Below are positions 17,358 to 27,117 of a DNA stretch of 62,594 nt, piece after piece. Each line of letters opens with the position of its first letter. Position 1 is the stretch's first letter. A program made the translations under genes and the position numbers. Source of the DNA: CAYQOX01 sp964419335 (GTDB lineage Bacteria > Hinthialibacterota > Hinthialibacteria > Hinthialibacterales > Hinthialibacteraceae); NCBI GenBank assembly GCA_964419335.1, contig CAYQOX010000029.1, positions 1 through 62,594 of the forward strand, in the 5' to 3' direction. The notes below the pieces were generated by a model, which saw nothing but the letters and a program-made list of their open reading frames with translations, was not told the origin of the DNA and made no database searches.

Positions 17358-19130
17358 ATGTCTTCATCGAAACAAAAATCACTCCATGATTTTTTGGAAA
17401 AACCTAGTCCTCGGGGAATTTACTGGTTTCCGGTGTTACTTCTCACTATTTCAGTGGCTTGGGTTTATTCCAATACGTTCCAAGCGCCTTTTCTTCTCGA
17501 GGATCATCACCATATTACGGGGAACTCTTCGATTCAAAGCCTATGGCCTTTAAATGAAACCTTACAATCTCCTACGGGAGAACATTACACCCGCCGGCCG
17601 GTGGTGTATCTCACTCTGGCATTGAACTATGGCCTCAGTGGTTTTGAAGTATGGAGCTATCATGCCTTCAATGTGCTTATTCATTTGTTCGCGGCATGGA
17701 CTTTGTTTGGCGTGGTGCGGCGGGCTCTACTTTCTCCTAGACTGCGTGATCGATACGGAGCAATTTCTACCCGGCTTGCACTCGCAGTCTCGCTTTTGTG
17801 GGCATCGCATCCGCTTCAGACTGAAGCGGTAACCTACATCATTCAACGGGCTGAATCCCTGATGGGATTGTTCTTTCTACTCACCTTTTATTGTGCCCAA
17901 CGTGGTTGGGCTTCTCCCCGAAAGGCACATGTTTGGTTTGGCTTATCCATCCTAGCATGTTTACTGGGTGTAGGAACCAACAAAGCCATCGCGGCTGCAC
18001 CGTTATTCGTTTTGTTGTATGATCTTCTCTTTCAGCAAAAAACATTATCTACAGCGTTGAGGGGCTCTCGTCCGCTGTATATAGGACTTTTCGTTTGTTG
18101 GATGGTTCTGGCGCTTTGGTTGGTTCTCAGCGTTGAATTTGATATTCACCGTGATCAAGAGCATTACTCATTTTTCCAATATGCGATCACCCAACCGTTT
18201 GTGATTTTCTATTATCTCCGATTGGCCTTCTGGCCGAATGCTCTATGCTTCGACTACGGCTGGGGAGCCATGACGTTCCTTCAAGCACGCTTTTTTCTTC
18301 TGCTTGTTCTTGCGCTGCTGGGCTTGATCGTGTGGGGAATCTATAAGCGTAACCTTTGGGCTTTTCTCGGTGCGTGGTTCTTTCTGTTCTTGGCACCCAC
18401 CTCAAGTTTCTTTCCATCGAATGTGATGATCTCGGAGTACCGGATGTATTTACCCTTAGCGGCATTGGTGGTTTTCTTTATCCTGGGAGTGTACGAGGGA
18501 TGGAATCGGTATGTCTTGCCTCGCCTATCACAGGTTTCATTCTCTAAAAATTTTACCCTCATGCTTGGCTATGGCGGGGTCTTCTTGTTGGCTCTCACCT
18601 GTGGAAGCCTCGCTTATCAACGCAATGAAGTCTATCGCAGTGCTTTTCTTGTGTGGAAGGATACCTTGGAAAAGAGCCCCAATAATCCGCGGGCGTATAC
18701 TCGGTTGGGAGTACAACTCAATCAGCCGCAAAATGCGATTCCTCTTTTTGAAAAAGCCATCGAACTCAATCCTGAGATGGCAGAAGCTCATTATCATTTG
18801 GGGCGGGCCTGGATTCAAGCAGGTCAACCGCAAGAAGCAATCGATCCATTGCAGGAAGCGCTTCATCTTCGGGAAGATTATATAGAAGCGTGGAATAATT
18901 TGGGTGTGGCCTTGATTCAAATGGGAGAGTATGAAGAATCCATTCCACATCTAGAAAAAGCGATTTTGCTCGACCCCGAGCATGTCACTGCTCATTTAAA
19001 CGTAGGGGTTGCCCACCATCAAATCGGCGAAGTATCGTCTGCGATCGAGCATTATCAACAAGCATTGAAGATTAAGCCTGATTTTGAGGCCGCACGCACA
19101 AATCTTGAAAAACTACGGGAATCACAATAA
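17358..19130 (+). CDS. TMTC-like membrane protein with TPR repeats
   Basis: A 590-residue protein: about 10-11 transmembrane segments over residues 20-430, then three to four clear TPR units (about 440-585, e.g. AEAHYHLGRAWIQAG, IEAWNNLGVALIQMG, VTAHLNVGVAHHQIG). The first loop has LLEDHHHITGN, and RRPVVYLTLALNYGLSG with LIHLFAAW is typical of bacterial relatives of eukaryotic TMTC O-mannosyltransferases (GT-C fold, lipid-linked sugar donors). It starts 15 bases after the Nramp-related gene and is probably the last member of that operon, or simply reads through. Transferase activity is family-based inference. Confidence 0.8.
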   Translation: MSSSKQKSLHDFLEKPSPRGIYWFPVLLLTISVAWVYSNTFQAPFLLEDHHHITGNSSIQSLWPLNETLQSPTGEHYTRRPVVYLTLALNYGLSGFEVWSYHAFNVLIHLFAAWTLFGVVRRALLSPRLRDRYGAISTRLALAVSLLWASHPLQTEAVTYIIQRAESLMGLFFLLTFYCAQRGWASPRKAHVWFGLSILACLLGVGTNKAIAAAPLFVLLYDLLFQQKTLSTALRGSRPLYIGLFVCWMVLALWLVLSVEFDIHRDQEHYSFFQYAITQPFVIFYYLRLAFWPNALCFDYGWGAMTFLQARFFLLLVLALLGLIVWGIYKRNLWAFLGAWFFLFLAPTSSFFPSNVMISEYRMYLPLAALVVFFILGVYEGWNRYVLPRLSQVSFSKNFTLMLGYGGVFLLALTCGSLAYQRNEVYRSAFLVWKDTLEKSPNNPRAYTRLGVQLNQPQNAIPLFEKAIELNPEMAEAHYHLGRAWIQAGQPQEAIDPLQEALHLREDYIEAWNNLGVALIQMGEYEESIPHLEKAILLDPEHVTAHLNVGVAHHQIGEVSSAIEHYQQALKIKPDFEAARTNLEKLRESQ

Positions 19131-19136
19131 GAAACA

Positions 19137-20378
19137 TCATACACTTTCTACCGAAAATCCTTCATGTTGAAGGTCGGCAATGATCTCATCGACATGCTCT
19201 TGTCCGCGTGTTTCCAGGGTGATATCCAAAAACGTCTTGCCCATGGCAGCATTCATAAAAGAGCGATTATGGTAAACCTCTAACACATTCGCTTTATTTC
19301 GCCCTACGATTCCACTGACAGCCGCCAATTGTCCTGGGCGATCCAGGAGTTCTACCCGCAGACGTACCATACGCCCATCTTTGATTAAACCGCGCTCGAT
19401 GATGCGGGATAGGATGTTGATATCAATGTTTCCGCCTGAAAGAATCAGTGCTACCCGCTTATCCTTGATAGGTAGATCGTGATAGGCTAGCGCGGCTAAA
19501 GCGGTCGCTCCTGCCCCTTCGACCATCGTTTTTTCGCGTTCTAGCAAAGTCAAAATTGCTGCCGCGATTTCTTCTTCATCCACCAAGATAATCTCATCGA
19601 CGTAATGCTGCACGATTGGATAGGTGAGATGCCCTACGCTTTTGACCGCGATGCCGTCGGCCAAGGTGGCTGAGGTTTTCAGGGGGATGATCCTCTGTGC
19701 ATCGAGCGAAGCCTTCATCGAAGCTGCGACTTTGGCTTCTACCCCGTATACTTTACAGGCAGGGAATTGTTCTTTGATAGCTACTGCGATTCCTGAAATT
19801 AAGCCACCGCCGCCAATGGGGACAATAACCGCATCCGGCTCAATCCCATCTTGCAAAATTTCCATGCCAATGGTGCCTTGCCCTGCCATCACTTTGTAAT
19901 CATCGAACGCGTGGATGAAATTCAGCCCTTCTTCTTGCTGGCGGTATACGGCTTCATCATAAGCTTCATCATAATTGCGTCCGTAAAGGACCACCTCGGC
20001 GCCATAACGCTTGGTTGCCGTGACTTTGTTGAGCGGAGTGGCTTCCGGCATCATGATGATCGATTTTCCGCCCAAGCGTTGAGCGTGATAAGCCACACCT
20101 TGAGCATGATTCCCAGCGCTAGCGGCAATCACTCCGCGTTTCCGTTCTTCATCGGTAAGCGTTACTAATTTATTCAGCGCTCCACGTTCCTTGAAGGAAC
20201 CTGTCATTTGCAGGTTCTCCAATTTGAGATACACCTGGCTCCCGGTCATATCGCTGAGTGATTGTGTGTGTACACAAGGAGAGTGATATATGTGACCTTT
20301 TAGATTGTGGTATGCCTCTTCAATATCATGTAGGGTGATCATCGATTCATGTCCAACCAGCGTCCTTTCCACAGTCAT
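19137..20378 (-). CDS. ilvA: Threonine ammonia-lyase with ACT domain
   Basis: A 413-residue PLP enzyme that deaminates threonine to 2-oxobutanoate, the entry to isoleucine. The PLP lysine is Lys63 in TGSFKERGA; the phosphate-binding loop is GGGGLISG. Residues about 335-413 form an ACT-type regulatory domain (RLRVELLDRPGQLAAVSGI), the short single-ACT form seen in catabolic or TdcB/IlvA-short enzymes rather than the two-domain biosynthetic IlvA; so allosteric control is likely but the exact pathway role is open. AAGGTGGG precedes the ATG at 20378. It converges on the TMTC-like gene with a 6-base gap. Confidence 0.93.
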   Translation of the reverse strand: MTVERTLVGHESMITLHDIEEAYHNLKGHIYHSPCVHTQSLSDMTGSQVYLKLENLQMTGSFKERGALNKLVTLTDEERKRGVIAASAGNHAQGVAYHAQRLGGKSIIMMPEATPLNKVTATKRYGAEVVLYGRNYDEAYDEAVYRQQEEGLNFIHAFDDYKVMAGQGTIGMEILQDGIEPDAVIVPIGGGGLISGIAVAIKEQFPACKVYGVEAKVAASMKASLDAQRIIPLKTSATLADGIAVKSVGHLTYPIVQHYVDEIILVDEEEIAAAILTLLEREKTMVEGAGATALAALAYHDLPIKDKRVALILSGGNIDINILSRIIERGLIKDGRMVRLRVELLDRPGQLAAVSGIVGRNKANVLEVYHNRSFMNAAMGKTFLDITLETRGQEHVDEIIADLQHEGFSVESV

Positions 20379-20757
20379 CCCACCTTTTTTATGAGAGTCG
20401 TATTAATGAAGAAAATCATAAAGGTAATTCATAGATTATAACTTGTCTTCACGATAATCTAAGTCATCAAAATCTCGGGGATTGCTCTTGTTATTTGATT
20501 TCAAAATCACGTGTTATTGTTTTATCGTTATGTTTTTAACTTCTCTTTTTAGGATCAAGAATGGACAGACTATCCTGTTATTTGTTTGCTGGATTGTAAT
20601 AAAGATTTGCAATAAATCGCTAAAATATGATAAAGTTTGATAAAATAATTCGCGATCCTATTGACAATTGTTTAATATTTACTAAAGTAAGTAAGATGTA
20701 TTCCGATACTAAACTTATGGATTGTTGTTTTGAGGGCATCTTTTGGGAGGTTTATAC
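20379..20757. promoter_or_regulatory. Divergent regulatory region ilvA / HTH gene
   Basis: A 379-base AT-rich stretch with no gene. Toward the plus strand TTGACA at 20661-20666 and TAAAGT at 20683-20688 are 16 bases apart, a plausible sigma-70 promoter about 65 bases before the HTH gene. A matching minus-strand promoter for ilvA was not convincing. Nothing else is recognised. Confidence 0.5.
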
Positions 20758-21207
20758 GTGAAGGGCAAGAAATATGGTCTCCAATTTGGAAATTGCGTTG
20801 AATGTAACGCGTATCAACTTGTCGATCGAGATGGACTGTGCAACTCCTGCATGGATGAAGAAAGGACGCTGATCGATCAAGCCTGCCGTTACATGCAAAA
20901 GCACCCCCATGCCACTCGGGAAGAACTCGCCGAAGCCTTGCAAGTGAGTCTCACCCGCGTGAATCGGTGGCTGAAACATCGCAGAATCCATTGCATTGCT
21001 ATGCGGGCGGTTTGCCCTGAATGTGGTAAGGAACTGATCAATACATTTGAATGTGAATGTCAGAAAAATAAATTTCCGAGTAAAAACACGGATAAAAAGA
21101 AATCCCAACGGATTGTTTATCTCGATTATCAAAAAAAGCGGCGAGAAAAGTTTACTCGTCCCTCGCGCCGCTCACGTAGAAGAATATACTCTCCCCTTTC
21201 TTCCTAA
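20758..21207 (+). CDS. Zinc-ribbon HTH protein, YvyF-like
   Basis: A 149-residue protein. The N terminus has two Cys pairs (CVEC and CNSC), then a short helix-turn-helix (TREELAEALQVSLTRVNRWLKHRRI), then a second Cys pair (CPEC) with CECQ, and a very basic Lys/Arg-rich tail. This layout is like the flagellar-operon proteins of the YvyF/TIGR03826 type, which are thought to regulate flagellar or surface genes; here no flagellar gene adjoins it. GTG at 20758 is the start because GGGAGG lies seven bases before it; a TTG at 20743 overlaps that site. DNA or RNA binding is likely. Confidence 0.72.
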   Translation: MKGKKYGLQFGNCVECNAYQLVDRDGLCNSCMDEERTLIDQACRYMQKHPHATREELAEALQVSLTRVNRWLKHRRIHCIAMRAVCPECGKELINTFECECQKNKFPSKNTDKKKSQRIVYLDYQKKRREKFTRPSRRSRRRIYSPLSS

Positions 21208-21255
21208 AATATTCTTTATGTTCTCCAATTTTATGTCTTTTCCATTTGGGCTGCT

Positions 21256-22185
21256 TTAGGCCACACTGCAAGAAGATTTGCATAGATAAGGTTGAAACGT
21301 ATTGGTCTTCAAAACTTGTTCAATGGCGAGGCGCTCTTCTTCAAGCAGTGGCTTCAAGGGAGGGCGGACCGAGCCGCAATCGACTCCCAGCCATGTCATA
21401 ACCGCTTTTCCTGCGGCAATTTCATTATATTTCGTGATCAACTGAATTAAATCGATTGATGTGCTTTGCAGTTTACGTGCTTCTTCCAGATCATCATTCT
21501 GGAAGGCTTGGATCAGTGATTGATACAAGGGAGCGGCATAGTTATATGTACTTCCTACGGCGCCGTCTATTCCATAGACTAACGCGGCCAACAGGAGTTC
21601 ATCTCGCCCGAATAGAATGTTGTATCGCCCCTGTTTGAACCGCTGACAAGCGAGTAAATCGACAAAATCGTTGTGCGTGTATTTGATCCCGGCAAGCGTG
21701 GGAATATGTTCATCTGCGATCTGCAAAAACTCAAACATAGAAAAATGAACATGCGTTAAACTTGGGATGTGATAGAAATAAAAAGGTAAGCGGGGAGCCG
21801 CACTGGCTATTTCTTGGCAATACTTCACGAGATCAGAAACATCGCGGGGACGATAATAACTCGGGGCTACCGAAGAAATGGCAAAAGCGCCTTGCTCTTG
21901 GGCATGTTGTGCGAGTTTTTTGCTATCATCCAAGCAGTCATCCCCCACATGAACCAGCACAGGGTAGTTGCCTCGGCTATGTTCTAGCCAAGATGTGAGG
22001 ATTTGTTTTCGCTCCTCGATTTTGAGTAGTTTTCCCTCACCGGTTGTTCCGCATATAAAGGCACCGTCAATATGATTGTCGCGATAAAAACGTGCCTGGG
22101 ATTCAATCTGTTCATAATGGATCGAACCATCGGTATGCATGGGAGTGTGTGAAGCAGCAATGAGACCAGTAAGTTTCTCGGGCAT
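21256..22185 (-). CDS. nanA: N-acetylneuraminate lyase
   Basis: A 309-residue TIM-barrel aldolase that splits N-acetylneuraminate into N-acetylmannosamine and pyruvate. The Schiff-base lysine is Lys168 (AGIKYTH), the catalytic tyrosine is Tyr138 (FYFYHIPS), and GTTGEG is the carboxylate-binding loop; these agree closely with E. coli NanA (Lys165, Tyr137). The GIDGAVGSTYN segment separates it from dihydrodipicolinate synthase. AAGGAAG precedes the ATG. It is the last gene of a minus-strand operon, 27 bases after a solute symporter, with sulfatase and sialidase upstream, which strongly supports the sialate role. nanE, nanK and nagA are not in the window. Confidence 0.92.
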   Translation of the reverse strand: MPEKLTGLIAASHTPMHTDGSIHYEQIESQARFYRDNHIDGAFICGTTGEGKLLKIEERKQILTSWLEHSRGNYPVLVHVGDDCLDDSKKLAQHAQEQGAFAISSVAPSYYRPRDVSDLVKYCQEIASAAPRLPFYFYHIPSLTHVHFSMFEFLQIADEHIPTLAGIKYTHNDFVDLLACQRFKQGRYNILFGRDELLLAALVYGIDGAVGSTYNYAAPLYQSLIQAFQNDDLEEARKLQSTSIDLIQLITKYNEIAAGKAVMTWLGVDCGSVRPPLKPLLEEERLAIEQVLKTNTFQPYLCKSSCSVA

Positions 22186-22212
22186 TTTTTCTTCCTTATA
22201 ATGTAATTGCAG

Positions 22213-23700
22213 TTAGAGATTGTTATTTTGTGCGGACGTATGATTGCCCCGGCTTGTAATCAAACTAAAAAGGTAACTGATACTAAATGCGGAAACAATT
22301 CCAAGGGCCGCATAGGTTTGCGTATGCCATTCCCACTCATACTTAATTATTGCAAGCAAGGCGGTACTAATAACCAATCCCGCCATAACCCCGATTTGAT
22401 TTGCTCGTTTTGTGAATAAACCAACACAGAAGATTCCAGCGAGGACTCCCCCAAGCAAACCTTGTACCGCTACGAACAGATCCCACGCACCTTTTTGCTC
22501 GGGACTGTGCAACAGGCTTTCGGCGACCCATATTGCCAAGAGGGTGCCCAACACCCCGGCTACGACGGTAATGATGCGAGCGAGGAAGAAGCGTTGTTTG
22601 TCATCCCCTTCGGGATTGCGAAAGCGTTTATAAAAATCGGTGATGCAGACGGTAGCCACTGAGTTGAGGCTGGAATCCAAACTGGACATGGAGCCGGCAA
22701 AGATTGCTGCGATTAACAAGCCGGAAATGCCCACAGGAATTTGATGGACAATAAAATAGGGAAAGATTCGGTCATATTCGATCCCGCTTTCCAATAATTC
22801 AGGATGGGTAGTGTAAAAAGAAAAAAGCGAGGTTCCCAAAAAGAAGAAAAGCAGTGAAGCGGGAATGGTGATTAGGACGCTGAGCCACAAACAATTACGT
22901 GCTTCACGGTCGGAGTTGACAGTGAAATAACGCTGAACTACGGTTTGGTCCGAAGCGTAAGGCACAAGATTGGTGAAGAAGGCTCCAATGAGAATGACCC
23001 AGATCAAGTCGCGAGAGACACTCGGGTCGGTGTGAATCATGGTGAATTTGTTGTGTTCCTGCCCGATGGAGATAACCCCTAACATACCGCCTTCCACTTC
23101 GGCAAATATGAGAAAGATCGCCAACAAGGCACCTAAAACCAACACAAAAGCCTGAACTACGTCTGTCCATATAACGACTTCGATTCCTCCTAAGACCGTA
23201 TAAGTCGTAGCAAGAATTCCCATAAGAATGATCATCCAGAGTACGGAGAACCCGGTTACCTCCGCAAGTGCGAGTGCAGGGAGATACAACACAATCGCCA
23301 CGCGGCCAATTTGCATGAGGATATAAGCCAAGGCACCATAGGCTCGGGTTTCAGGGCCAAAGCGGGTTTCCAAGATTTCATAGATGGAAGTGTATTTTTG
23401 CTTCCGGTAAATCGGCAAAAAGAAAAAAATGACAAACACGCCTACGACTGGAATCCCTAAATTAAAGACCAACCAAGCCCAGTCATTCTCGTAAGCCATG
23501 CCGGGGATGGAGATATAAGTAATCGCGCTGAGCTGAGTCGCGAAGATGGAAATGCCTACTGCCCACCACAGGATTTTTCGATTCCCTACGAAAAAGCGTT
23601 CTGTAGAACCTTCTTTACGAGAAAAGTAATAGCCAATGGCTACCATAGCCCCAAGATAAACAAACAATACGAGATAATCAATGAAATGAAATCCGTCCAT
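22213..23700 (-). CDS. Sodium:solute symporter (SSS), likely for sialic acid
   Basis: A 495-residue inner-membrane protein with about 13 hydrophobic helices and SSS family marks: the first-helix DYLVLFVYLGAMVAIGYYFSRK, the RKILWWAVGISIFATQLSAIT segment that lines the Na+ site, and the long GLLIAAIFAGSMSSLDSSLNS segment with the Ser-rich sodium motif. SSS members that move sialic acid are known (SiaT/NanT type). Placement between sulfatase and nanA makes N-acetylneuraminate the best substrate guess; this is context inference. Confidence 0.88.
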   Translation of the reverse strand: MDGFHFIDYLVLFVYLGAMVAIGYYFSRKEGSTERFFVGNRKILWWAVGISIFATQLSAITYISIPGMAYENDWAWLVFNLGIPVVGVFVIFFFLPIYRKQKYTSIYEILETRFGPETRAYGALAYILMQIGRVAIVLYLPALALAEVTGFSVLWMIILMGILATTYTVLGGIEVVIWTDVVQAFVLVLGALLAIFLIFAEVEGGMLGVISIGQEHNKFTMIHTDPSVSRDLIWVILIGAFFTNLVPYASDQTVVQRYFTVNSDREARNCLWLSVLITIPASLLFFFLGTSLFSFYTTHPELLESGIEYDRIFPYFIVHQIPVGISGLLIAAIFAGSMSSLDSSLNSVATVCITDFYKRFRNPEGDDKQRFFLARIITVVAGVLGTLLAIWVAESLLHSPEQKGAWDLFVAVQGLLGGVLAGIFCVGLFTKRANQIGVMAGLVISTALLAIIKYEWEWHTQTYAALGIVSAFSISYLFSLITSRGNHTSAQNNNL

Positions 23701-23745
23701 AATTTTCCGCGATCCTTTTGGTTGCCTAGATTGATCTGAACCTTA

Positions 23746-25176
23746 TTACTTCATGTCAGGCACCTGCGGTGCGTCTTGCAAAGGCACCCACCGCTTGAGA
23801 CGGGCGATGACGTTAGCATATTGAGGATCATCGGCGAGATTGTACCACTCATGAGGATCGTTCTCATGGTCATATAATTCTACCGATCCATCTATGTATG
23901 TAATCAATCGCCAGCGTTTCGTTCGAATAGCGTGATTGCCCCGCTGATAGGTCGAGATTGCGGGACGCTCCCACTTCTGATCTGGATCCTTCAAAAGGGG
24001 AACCAGGCTCACCCCATCTAGTGTATTGTTACGAGGCAAACCACAGAGATCTGTGAGCGTGGGGTAAAGGTGAACCAAATCGACCGGTTGATCACATTTT
24101 ACCCCAGCGTGAGGGATGCCTGCTCCTGCGAAAATTAAAGGCACATGGGTGGTCTTTTCCCATAACGCGAATTTTTCCCAATGTTCCTTTTCTCCAAGGT
24201 GGTACCCATGATCCGACCATAACACGATCACGGTGTTATCGGCGTGTGGACTTTTATCTAAGGCATCCAAGAGCCTGCCCACTTGGGCATCTGCGAAGCT
24301 CGCACAGGCTTGATAAGCGCGCACGGATTCTTTCCATGTTCCCGGGTCCTGTTTTTCCGCTTTCATCATTCCTTGGAAGAACCACTTCTTCGCGTTTAAT
24401 AATTTTTGTCCACCCGAGGGGATATCCTCTAAATCCTCTTCGAACATTTTTGGCATACGCGTCTCTTCGAGAGGATATTTTTCGAAATACTCTTCTGGAG
24501 CGAAGAACGGCATATGAGGGCGAAAGATTCCCGCCACGAGGAAGAAAGGCGATTCGTGTGATTGATTTAGCTGTTCAATGACATAATCCACTGTGCGTAT
24601 ATCGACATGCTTTTGATCTTCCGAGGTTGGCCATATTCCCCAATCGGTGTTAGGACTACCGTACCACTCTAGTCCATTAAGTTTTTCCTTGGGCATGGGA
24701 GAATCAGGAAGCCAAGGCATGAGTTGAAAGTCATCAAAGGATTCTTTGTCATGGAAGGCTCCATCGAGATGATGATGGAAAATCTTTCCTGCACCGTAAG
24801 CCTTATAGCCATGGTTCATGAAATATTGTGGTAAAGTTTGCGCGTTCGGCAGTGCTCCACGCCAATCGCTTTTATTACCATAAATACCCGTGGTCGATGG
24901 ACGATATCCTGTTAAAAGCGAAGCCCGAGATGGGTTACACGCGGGTGAACTACAATAAGCCCTTGTAAACAAAACCCCACGATTCGCCAACCGTGAGATG
25001 TGAGGGGTGTGGATAGGATTATCGCGATCCAGGGTGTCGATCCAGTCGTTCATGTCATCAATCGCGATGAATAAAACATTGGGATGTCCGGAGGCGGATT
25101 CACTTCGACTCCAGTGCGGTAATCCCAATCCCGTAGCCGCGATAGAGGCCATTTGCAAAAAAGTACGTCGTTTCAT
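23746..25176 (-). CDS. Exported sulfatase, iduronate-2-sulfatase-like
   Basis: A 476-residue type I sulfatase. A Tat-like or Sec leader (MKRRTFLQMASIAATG) leads to metal ligands Asp40-Asp41 (IDDMND). The CNPSR motif places Cys80 as the residue that must become formylglycine. WSDHGYHLGEKEHWEK gives the second Asp-His pair and substrate-site Lys/His. The whole pattern is that of the iduronate-2-sulfatase-like S1 group. GAGGAAAAG precedes the ATG. The maturase (FGE or anSME) is not in the window. In this operon it probably removes sulfate esters from sialylated or glycosaminoglycan-type glycans before uptake. Confidence 0.92.
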   Translation of the reverse strand: MKRRTFLQMASIAATGLGLPHWSRSESASGHPNVLFIAIDDMNDWIDTLDRDNPIHTPHISRLANRGVLFTRAYCSSPACNPSRASLLTGYRPSTTGIYGNKSDWRGALPNAQTLPQYFMNHGYKAYGAGKIFHHHLDGAFHDKESFDDFQLMPWLPDSPMPKEKLNGLEWYGSPNTDWGIWPTSEDQKHVDIRTVDYVIEQLNQSHESPFFLVAGIFRPHMPFFAPEEYFEKYPLEETRMPKMFEEDLEDIPSGGQKLLNAKKWFFQGMMKAEKQDPGTWKESVRAYQACASFADAQVGRLLDALDKSPHADNTVIVLWSDHGYHLGEKEHWEKFALWEKTTHVPLIFAGAGIPHAGVKCDQPVDLVHLYPTLTDLCGLPRNNTLDGVSLVPLLKDPDQKWERPAISTYQRGNHAIRTKRWRLITYIDGSVELYDHENDPHEWYNLADDPQYANVIARLKRWVPLQDAPQVPDMK

Positions 25177-25289
25177 TACACTTTTCCTCTTAACGATTTA
25201 ATTGGACTGATAGAATGATATGGCTTTTCATATACTATCTATCTTTTTGAAAGCCAACTGTGATGTTTAATTGAAATAAAAGAAAGAGC

Positions 25290-26453
25290 TTAGCGACGTA
25301 ATTCTTCCGGTATATCTCCATCTCCGGTTATTTCGCCCTCCAGCAGCCATGAAAGGTTAAATCGCGCGACCTGTGAACCGCCTCCGGGGCCGCCTTCAAA
25401 ATGCAGATAAATCCACCCTTCGCTGGAAGTTCCCGGACGGCCAGTGTTTAAAGATGAATATTGGCTCGGGCCATCGAAAATCAGTCGTTTAACCGGCCAG
25501 GTTTTTCCCCCATCCAAACTAGCCCAGACGGTTATGCGTTCGCGTTTCGCTTCTTCGGTGTCCAGATTACTGAAGATCAAGATGTCTTGATCTTTTACAG
25601 GCAGGCGGGTTAATCCTGCCATACATCCGTATGAGCGGTCTTGACGTCCATCGGGAAGAATTTCAACAATGTGCCAATCCTCCCAACTTTGCCCCCCATC
25701 ATAACTCCATGCACACCGTCTGCGTGTATTTTTAGGCCGCTGCTCCCAATGGATGCGGGAATTATAGTAAAGCCTTCCATCTGACAGTTCGACAAGAGCC
25801 CCTTCGCCCGTACCGTTTTCAGGAAAAGGTTCGCTTGTCTTCCAGGTTTTTCCTCCATCATCGCTATAAATTGCGGTATTATAATGCTCTGGCCATTTAG
25901 AACGATCGTTATCACCGGCGTAATTGCGTGCAGGTCGTATCAGGCGCCCCTGATGCTCACCATGTCGAAGCGTGATGCCATGATCGGCCATGTGCATTGA
26001 AGGCGGATTGTCATGGCTATCTGGATGAATGGTGGTTTCTGGTTGTTGATTCCAACTTTCCCCATGGTCTTGGCTTCGATAGACCGTTATGGGAGCCGGG
26101 GGATGGCTTTCTTCTACAAAAACCAAAATATCTCCGGAGGTTTCATCAACGGTTGTCCCGCCGCCATGAATACCCGATGAAATGTCAATCTCTTCCCCCC
26201 AGCTTTTACCGCCATCCTCACTGCGCCGAACACGTACCGTTTGGCTTCCCCACGAAGCGATCACGGTTCCATCCAAGGCTACAACTACATTAGGAAACCG
26301 TTCGTCTTGGAAAACTTGTTCCATTTCAAACTTTGGCTCTCCCAAAAAGGCCTCCAGATTTCCTTCTAGAAGTTCGGTTTCTTCTGCGAACCCGGGGATT
26401 GTCAGCATAACAAAACTAAGCAAAATACCCAACCTTTTAATGATGAATCCCAT
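25290..26453 (-). CDS. Secreted sialidase-family protein (BNR repeats)
   Basis: A 387-residue secreted protein with a Sec signal peptide and a six-bladed sialidase fold suggested by five Asp-boxes: SEDGGKSW, SQDHGESW, SDDGGKTW, SYDGGQSW and SLDGGKTW. GALVELSDGRLYYNSR resembles the GH33 segment holding the Glu that partners the Tyr nucleophile, and STGRPGTSSEGWIY-like C-terminal parts are present. The classical FRIP/YRIP arginine motif is not evident, so it may be an atypical sialidase or another BNR hydrolase. The start is the second ATG (26453), eight bases after AAAGGAG. It is operonic with sulfatase, symporter and nanA. Confidence 0.85.
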   Translation of the reverse strand: MGFIIKRLGILLSFVMLTIPGFAEETELLEGNLEAFLGEPKFEMEQVFQDERFPNVVVALDGTVIASWGSQTVRVRRSEDGGKSWGEEIDISSGIHGGGTTVDETSGDILVFVEESHPPAPITVYRSQDHGESWNQQPETTIHPDSHDNPPSMHMADHGITLRHGEHQGRLIRPARNYAGDNDRSKWPEHYNTAIYSDDGGKTWKTSEPFPENGTGEGALVELSDGRLYYNSRIHWEQRPKNTRRRCAWSYDGGQSWEDWHIVEILPDGRQDRSYGCMAGLTRLPVKDQDILIFSNLDTEEAKRERITVWASLDGGKTWPVKRLIFDGPSQYSSLNTGRPGTSSEGWIYLHFEGGPGGGSQVARFNLSWLLEGEITGDGDIPEELRR

Positions 26454-26499
26454 CCTCATTTCTCCTTTATTATGTATGTGTTACCGTATGTTTATATTT

Positions 26500-27093
26500 T
26501 CATGGACCGAATCGATAGATGTCTCCCAGACTGTTGAGACCATTGGTCATATCATACCTCACAGTTACATACCCTACTTCGTTACTGCCTAAGAAGCCGT
26601 TTACATTCTCTTGTCGATCCGGCCCAACACTTTTCATCGACCATTTTTGATTGGGATGGAGGAAAAATCGCGCTCCCCCTTGTTCCCCGCAGCTACCATA
26701 GGAGCGTCCATAGCGGTCCATATACCAGTAGTAGCCAAGGGGATTTAATTGACTGCCGCCGGGGGTTGGTGCTTGGCCATCTTCATTAAAGGGATCCTTA
26801 TGCAGGCTGGACATATACGACACCGGTGTAGTTAAGGGGCGTAGTGCCATGCGCCCACTAAAAAGCATGGGATCATCCACAGCGCCGCAATTGCTCACCA
26901 CGGGATAACGACCGTTATCCAAACTATAGGTTTCAAGGGCTACGCTAAAACTCTGAAAATCCGCTTCAACACGGGCGACTTTTGCCTTGATTTGCGCGTT
27001 GAGGAAGTTGGGTACGGCAATTGCGGCTAAAATTCCTATGATCGCAACAACGATCAGTAATTCAATGAGGGTAAAGGCTTTTTCCCGTTTCAT
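26500..27093 (-). CDS. Pseudopilin-like protein in sialate operon
   Basis: A 197-residue protein with the prepilin motif AFTLIELLIVVAIIGILAA and the block NFLNAQIKAKVARVEADF, then a variable globular domain including DNGRYPV. The ATG at 27093 (MKREKAF) has GAGG six bases before it; the ATG at 27105 does not. It lies between the three-domain secreted protein and the sialidase in the same direction. Its first 45 residues nearly match the pseudopilin at 10887-11468, the rest differs, which suggests cargo- or substrate-specific tips on a shared secretion machine. Confidence 0.88.
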   Translation of the reverse strand: MKREKAFTLIELLIVVAIIGILAAIAVPNFLNAQIKAKVARVEADFQSFSVALETYSLDNGRYPVVSNCGAVDDPMLFSGRMALRPLTTPVSYMSSLHKDPFNEDGQAPTPGGSQLNPLGYYWYMDRYGRSYGSCGEQGGARFFLHPNQKWSMKSVGPDRQENVNGFLGSNEVGYVTVRYDMTNGLNSLGDIYRFGP

Positions 27094-27117
27094 AATAAAC
27101 CTCATCGTGTTTATTTT

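Noticed and set aside
18537..18950. 137-residue minus-strand ORF
   Set aside because: Lies wholly opposite the TPR part of the membrane protein gene; TPR codons often give long antisense frames.
19137..20378. Biosynthetic two-ACT IlvA
   Set aside because: Only about 80 residues follow the catalytic part, enough for one ACT domain.
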